From Granulosicoccaceae bacterium (lineage in GTDB: Bacteria; Pseudomonadota; Gammaproteobacteria; DAOVJZ01), in contig DAOVJZ010000049.1 in assembly GCA_030632035.1 (NCBI GenBank), positions 1 to 9,200 of the forward strand: a stretch of DNA of 9,200 bases, read 5' to 3'. The position numbers and the translations under genes were made by a program. The notes below the pieces were generated by a model, which was not told the DNA's origin, ran no database searches, and worked only from the letters and a program-made list of their open reading frames with translations. Positions within the stretch are counted from its first letter, which is position 1; every line of letters starts with the position of its first letter. Positions 5,438 through 9,200 of this stretch are shown here, piece by piece.

Positions 5438-7372
5438 GATAAAAAAACACAACCTGCCATTCTTTTCGTCATATTGCTTGTCTGCAGTCTGTCATTCTCA
5501 CTCATTTATAACAGTACATTAGGAGAAAACATTCTTTTTTTATCTTTAGCCGTTAGTGTCATTTTGCTGGCCTTTTTATTTCAATTGAATACAGCTTGCA
5601 TCATTATTGTTCCAAAGACGCCATTATTTTATTTGTTGGTAGTATTTATTTGCTGGCTAGCACTGTCCCGTCTCTGGAGTATTTCACCCTTTACCAGTGA
5701 TCTTGCCTTCTGGTCAGTTTCTGCTTTCGGAATTATGTACTTATTAACAATCTTTGTCCTAAGAGAACCTGTTTTTACAAAAATTATTCCGGCTTTATTT
5801 TCAATCATCGCATTGATCTGTCTTTTTGGTCTCTTGCAATTTTTTACAGAAGGCATAAAACCTCATTCATTCTTCTTGAATCCCAACACACATGCTGCGC
5901 TGGTTAATATGTTGGCTCTGCCATGCATGGTCTTTATGCTGGTTCTCTTTTCACAAAATAAATCTTATTCAAAATGGGCAGGTATGCTGTTTATTGGTTT
6001 TATACTCTTTTATTCTATTGCCATTTCTCAAAGCCGTGGAGTAATACTGGCTTTCAGTATTTCATTTGTATTTGTTTTTTTTACATTACAAAACCATACC
6101 TCTCGTATAGCAAAACTTGTCACTGTTCTAACTATTGTGGTCTCATTTTTTATTGCAAATATATATACAGATAGTGGTGTTAGCCATCGAATTGAAACGC
6201 TGTCAGATCCAACCAGTGCCGGCAGTGATCGTTTAGTAATCTGGCAGGCAGGTCTGGAAATGTTAAAGGACAAACCTTTGCTGGGCACGGGTATTGGTAC
6301 ATTTTGGCTTGTTTATCCAAAATATCGCTCTGACAGTGATGACTCGGGTGGATTTCATGCGCATAATGATTATCTGCAACTGGCTATCGAAGCTGGACTA
6401 CCCGGAGCTTTTCTATTTGTACTAATAATTATTTCATTGGGCCATATGGTATGGAAATTATTAAAGTGCAATTTACTATTGCCAAAACATCGTTATGAGC
6501 TAGTCGCTTTTTTTGGTGCCCTGATAACCCTGTTTTTGCATAGCCTTTTTACATTCAATTTTTATGTTCTCCCCATTATGCTGATGGCTGGCCTTTATTT
6601 AGGACGTATACAGGTTATTTACACTCAAACTTTTCCTCAAGAGTCTATCAATTTTGATATCAGCAAATTATCAAGGCCGGGGTTTTTCAGGTTAATGATT
6701 GCCGCCGTTTTTCTTATTCTTGTTACTCAAATTATGCTGCATGGTATTGCTGCATGGTACAACGAAAAAGGCAAGCAAGCCGCAAGGACCGGGGATCTGG
6801 AAGATGCAGAAGAGCTACTCAGAGTTTCTTTACGGCTTTCACCCGAATCGGATACCTCTCTTTTTTCTTTAGCCGATCTATATCGTCAAGTTGCATCTAT
6901 TAAAGGTGTAAGTCCAGAAGATAAAAAATCATTTTATCAGCAAGCATTGGAGTTGCTTGAACGTGCGCGTATAGCCAATCGAGTACGGCCAGAGACATAT
7001 CTGCTGCTTGGTAAGCTTTATTTACAAAACCCGGAGTTTGATGCCGACAATTATGAAAAAGCACAGAAAAATTTCAATCAGGCTCTTTTTTATAACCCCA
7101 GGTTTCATCAGGCACGTGTACAACTGGCACTGCTCCTGAAAAATAGAGATATGGCTGAAGCAAAACGAATACTTGAGGAAGGACTGAAATATAATTATCC
7201 ACGTTCTGGCAAGTTACTGGATTATTACAGTCTGATGGCAAAAATGTATCTCGAAATGGGAGAAATTGAACCTGGTATGGAAATGGCATTAGAAGTAGAT
7301 ACTATACTTGAATCACTAAAGCGTCCGGCAATATTTTCTGAAAACATGAAAAAATCCTATAAGTTAAAATGA
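5435..7372 (+). CDS. O-antigen ligase/PglL-like (Wzy_C) membrane protein with C-terminal TPR domain; candidate pilin O-oligosaccharyltransferase
   Basis: A 645-residue protein with about 12-13 predicted membrane helices in residues 8-436, then a soluble helical tail. It carries the Wzy_C ligase landmarks: NPNTHAALVNMLALP (149-163), SQSRGVILAF (198-207), DRLVIWQAGLEMLKDKPLLGTGIGTFW (265-291, key residues R266, W270, P281 and G284) and HAHNDYLQLAIEAGLPG (308-324). The last holds the histidine conserved in this superfamily, in a large loop expected to be periplasmic. Residues about 440-625 form degenerate TPR helices (for example ARTGDLEDAEELLRVSLRLSP and EKAQKNFNQALFYNP). Family members transfer lipid-linked glycans to lipid A (WaaL) or to pilins (PglL, TfpO/PilO). 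Its place between mshA and mshC favours a pilin substrate, but no glycan genes are nearby. A lipopolysaccharide ligase or polymerase role cannot be excluded. It follows a terminator and overlaps mshC by 4 bp. Confidence 0.8.
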   Translation: MDKKTQPAILFVILLVCSLSFSLIYNSTLGENILFLSLAVSVILLAFLFQLNTACIIIVPKTPLFYLLVVFICWLALSRLWSISPFTSDLAFWSVSAFGIMYLLTIFVLREPVFTKIIPALFSIIALICLFGLLQFFTEGIKPHSFFLNPNTHAALVNMLALPCMVFMLVLFSQNKSYSKWAGMLFIGFILFYSIAISQSRGVILAFSISFVFVFFTLQNHTSRIAKLVTVLTIVVSFFIANIYTDSGVSHRIETLSDPTSAGSDRLVIWQAGLEMLKDKPLLGTGIGTFWLVYPKYRSDSDDSGGFHAHNDYLQLAIEAGLPGAFLFVLIIISLGHMVWKLLKCNLLLPKHRYELVAFFGALITLFLHSLFTFNFYVLPIMLMAGLYLGRIQVIYTQTFPQESINFDISKLSRPGFFRLMIAAVFLILVTQIMLHGIAAWYNEKGKQAARTGDLEDAEELLRVSLRLSPESDTSLFSLADLYRQVASIKGVSPEDKKSFYQQALELLERARIANRVRPETYLLLGKLYLQNPEFDADNYEKAQKNFNQALFYNPRFHQARVQLALLLKNRDMAEAKRILEEGLKYNYPRSGKLLDYYSLMAKMYLEMGEIEPGMEMALEVDTILESLKRPAIFSENMKKSYKLK

Positions 7373-7842
7373 CCTTTGTAAAAAAAACTGGCTTTACCAT
7401 TATTGAGCTTGTCATTGTTATTGTCATTATTGGCGTTGTGTCTGCTGTCACTGCACCCCGGTTTTTTAAACTTCAGAACTTTGAAGAGCGTGGCTATTAT
7501 GACGAAGTCATTGCTGCTATTCGCTATGCACACAAGGCTGCCATGGCAACAGGCTGTAATTACAGCGTAAGTGTCAATTCGTCCGGTTATGAAATAAGAA
7601 AACACAGTAGTTGCAGTAGCGGAACATTTAGTTCAATTATGAACCCGGCGACAGGGGATCCTTCCGGCTATACCGAAAACACTCCCTCTGGGCTTGGCAT
7701 TACCGGTAGTCTCAGCTTTTATTACGACAACCATGGACAACCTTATAATCTTGCTGGTACAAAGATTGGCTCTGTAAATTCAATCACCATTGGCAGTAGA
7801 ACTCTACAAGTAGAGCCTTATACCGGATTTATTCATAACTGA
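7369..7842 (+). CDS. mshC: MshC-like minor pilin (GspH-type prepilin)
   Basis: A 157-residue type IV prepilin with leader MTFVKKTG, then FTIIELVIVIVIIGVVSAVTAPRFF. Cleavage is expected after Gly8, and Glu13 is the conserved Glu+5. The post-helix region (EVIAAIRYAHKAAMATGCNYSVSV) resembles GspH/MshC-type pseudopilins. Cysteines at 63 and 82 could form a disulfide. MshC is a minor pilin probably acting in initiation or at the tip. The ATG lies within the stop region of the preceding gene (ATGA, 4-bp overlap). No Shine-Dalgarno is visible, so translation is probably coupled to the ligase-like protein. The symbol rests on the order pilin, C, D, O and on general similarity. Confidence 0.83.
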   Translation: MTFVKKTGFTIIELVIVIVIIGVVSAVTAPRFFKLQNFEERGYYDEVIAAIRYAHKAAMATGCNYSVSVNSSGYEIRKHSSCSSGTFSSIMNPATGDPSGYTENTPSGLGITGSLSFYYDNHGQPYNLAGTKIGSVNSITIGSRTLQVEPYTGFIHN

Positions 7843-7843
7843 C

Positions 7844-8344
7844 ATGAAAATAATAAAAACACAATGTGGATTTTCACTTATCGAACTGGTCATTTCCATA
7901 GTGATTATTTCGGTAGCACTTACTGGCGTGCTTATAACCATGGATCGTACAGTAGTCGCCAGCGCGGACCCTATGATTCGCACACAAGTAACCTCTATTG
8001 CTCAGAGTTATCTGGAAGAAATTATGTTGCGTGAGTATCAGGATCCAGATGGTAGTGAGGTTGGCGAGGATCGTTCCAATTATGATGATGTGGACGATTA
8101 TCATAATCTTGCTAATAATGGCTGTTTAACAACGACAGCCTCTTGCCCATTGGGAAGTTGTGCATGCGATCAAAATGGTACTCCTGTTGAACAGCTCAAG
8201 GGCTATACCATACAGGTAACCATTACTGCTGATAATATGAATTTTGCCACACTAACCCCGGTTACTGCACAACGTATTGATGTTACCGTCACCCATACCA
8301 GCGGTATTACCACAACCCTGACTTCTTACCGCGCTAATATCTAG
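7844..8344 (+). CDS. mshD: MshD-like minor pilin with a cysteine cluster
   Basis: A 166-residue prepilin with leader MKIIKTQCG, then FSLIELVISIVIISVALTGVL. Cleavage is predicted after Gly9, with Glu14 as Glu+5. SIAQSYLEEIMLREYQDPDG followed by RSNYDDVDDYHNL (77-89) is the signature region of MshD proteins and supports the call beyond position alone. Between it and YTIQVTIT are four cysteines in 15 residues (94, 101, 106 and 108). A fifth cysteine (8) is in the leader, directly before the cleavage-site glycine. The gene begins 1 bp after mshC with no good Shine-Dalgarno, implying coupled re-initiation. MshD is thought to be a low-abundance pilus subunit exported and assembled with MshC and MshO. 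Confidence 0.86.
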   Translation: MKIIKTQCGFSLIELVISIVIISVALTGVLITMDRTVVASADPMIRTQVTSIAQSYLEEIMLREYQDPDGSEVGEDRSNYDDVDDYHNLANNGCLTTTASCPLGSCACDQNGTPVEQLKGYTIQVTITADNMNFATLTPVTAQRIDVTVTHTSGITTTLTSYRANI

Positions 8345-8348
8345 CACC

Positions 8349-9200
8349 ATGACTAAAAAAAATTACAACGGTTTTACCCTTATCGAAATGATTATCACTA
8401 TTGTGATAGGTGGAATCATCGCTGGCATGATTGCACAATTTATTACTCGACCCATTGAGGGTTATATTGCACAAAGCCGGCGTGCTGAATTAGTTGATAT
8501 TGCTGAAACAGCCTTGAACCATATTACACGTGATGTTCGTCAGGCCTTACCTAACAGCATCCGTATTGCATGCTCTAACCAGTGTCTTGAAATTTTACAT
8601 ACAATTGATGGCGGACGTTACCGCGCCAAACCACCAGGGAATAAACTGAAATTTATCGGTTTTGATAATCTTTTTGATTCACTGGGACCACTATCTAATC
8701 GTACGTTAATTATAAATAATATTGCATCCACAGTTAATACTTGCTTCAGCGCAAGCCCACACAGGTGGTGTGTTTCTGTTTTTAACACAGGGAAACCGAC
8801 TGCTGATGCATATAATGCGGATAATATGGTGACCATCACATCCTTGGCAACGGCTACAGATGGTATCTCGGATCTTATTGGTTTTGATAATACAGAATTC
8901 AGTTCAGGCAATAACTTCCCTTATTCATCACCAAACCAGCGTTTTTATGTGGTTGATACACCTGTTTCCTATATTTGTACGTCTGGTGCAATTACCCGTT
9001 ATCACGATTATACCATTACGGCTTTGCAACCAACCATCACACCGGGCACAACAAAAGGAATCCTTGCCAACAAGGTAACAAACTGTAGCTTTAAATATCA
9101 ATCAGATACAGCAACTCGCGGTGGATTACTCACTACAAGTATTACAGTTACAGATTTAGGAGAATCCATCACTCTGTTACAACAAGTACATATAGTAAAC
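8349..9200 (+). CDS. mshO: MshO-like minor pilin, nearly complete, cut by the right edge
   Basis: An open frame starts at ATG 8349, 4 bp after the mshD stop, and runs 284 codons to the last base without a stop. It encodes leader MTKKNYNG, then FTLIEMIITIVIGGIIAGMIAQF. Cleavage is expected after Gly8, with Glu13 as Glu+5. GYIAQSRRAELVDIAETALNHITRDVRQALPNS is the usual MshO/GspJ-type continuation, as an amphipathic helix. It is larger than the other pilins here, as expected for GspJ-like proteins, and has six cysteines (75, 79, 132, 141, 210 and 246) that could form three disulfides. The final visible residues, LLQQVHIVN, resemble the C-terminal end of MshO, so only a few codons are probably missing. 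mshP and mshQ would be expected next. Confidence 0.86.
   Translation, partial: MTKKNYNGFTLIEMIITIVIGGIIAGMIAQFITRPIEGYIAQSRRAELVDIAETALNHITRDVRQALPNSIRIACSNQCLEILHTIDGGRYRAKPPGNKLKFIGFDNLFDSLGPLSNRTLIINNIASTVNTCFSASPHRWCVSVFNTGKPTADAYNADNMVTITSLATATDGISDLIGFDNTEFSSGNNFPYSSPNQRFYVVDTPVSYICTSGAITRYHDYTITALQPTITPGTTKGILANKVTNCSFKYQSDTATRGGLLTTSITVTDLGESITLLQQVHIVN

Noticed and set aside
8618..9078. Open frames of 97 (minus) and 72 (plus) codons near the right edge
   Set aside because: Both lie inside the mshO frame, which is open from 8349 to the window end with a proper prepilin N-terminus.
1..9200. A defence system, mobile element or CRISPR array
   Set aside because: No transposase, integrase, direct-repeat array, nuclease or toxin-like gene was seen. 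All long frames belong to housekeeping or pilus functions.

Overview
The window looks like chromosomal DNA of an AT-rich Gram-negative proteobacterium, most likely a gammaproteobacterium. Two housekeeping genes sit at the left edge, and almost everything else is one co-directional cluster for an MSHA-type (mannose-sensitive haemagglutinin) type IV pilus. No mobile element, CRISPR array, tRNA or rRNA was seen. The species cannot be named from this sequence.

Layout. Positions 1-139 (minus) hold the first 46 codons of trmL, a tRNA wobble-base methyltransferase. Divergent to it, 225-1169 is a class 1B dihydroorotate dehydrogenase (pyrD). It probably starts at a TTG codon behind a good sigma70-like promoter that lies inside the longest open frame. 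After a 135-bp gap the pilus cluster runs to the right edge: mshE (1305-3083, assembly ATPase with an N-terminal c-di-GMP-binding MshEN module), mshG (3086-4309, GspF-type platform protein), mshF (4325-4861, bitopic protein), mshA (4928-5362, major pilin), a strong intrinsic terminator (5386-5415), a 645-codon gene for a Wzy_C/O-antigen-ligase-like membrane protein with a C-terminal TPR region (5435-7372), mshC (7369-7842), mshD (7844-8344) and mshO (8349 to the window edge, nearly complete).

How the parts work together. MshE powers and MshG anchors assembly of MshA subunits. MshC, MshD and MshO are pseudopilins or minor pilins thought to prime or cap the fibre. The ligase-like protein between mshA and mshC is the unusual part. 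Its position, and the way mshC overlaps its stop codon, suggest a pilin O-glycosylation enzyme (PglL/TfpO-like) built into the structural operon. Expression looks graded: the pilin has by far the best ribosome-binding site and is followed by a terminator, while the downstream genes have weak or no Shine-Dalgarno (SD) sequences and very short or overlapping junctions, implying read-through plus translational coupling.

The MSHA genes usually found upstream of mshE (mshI to mshN, including the secretin mshL) are not here; pyrD takes their place. The locus is therefore probably split, or the missing genes lie elsewhere.
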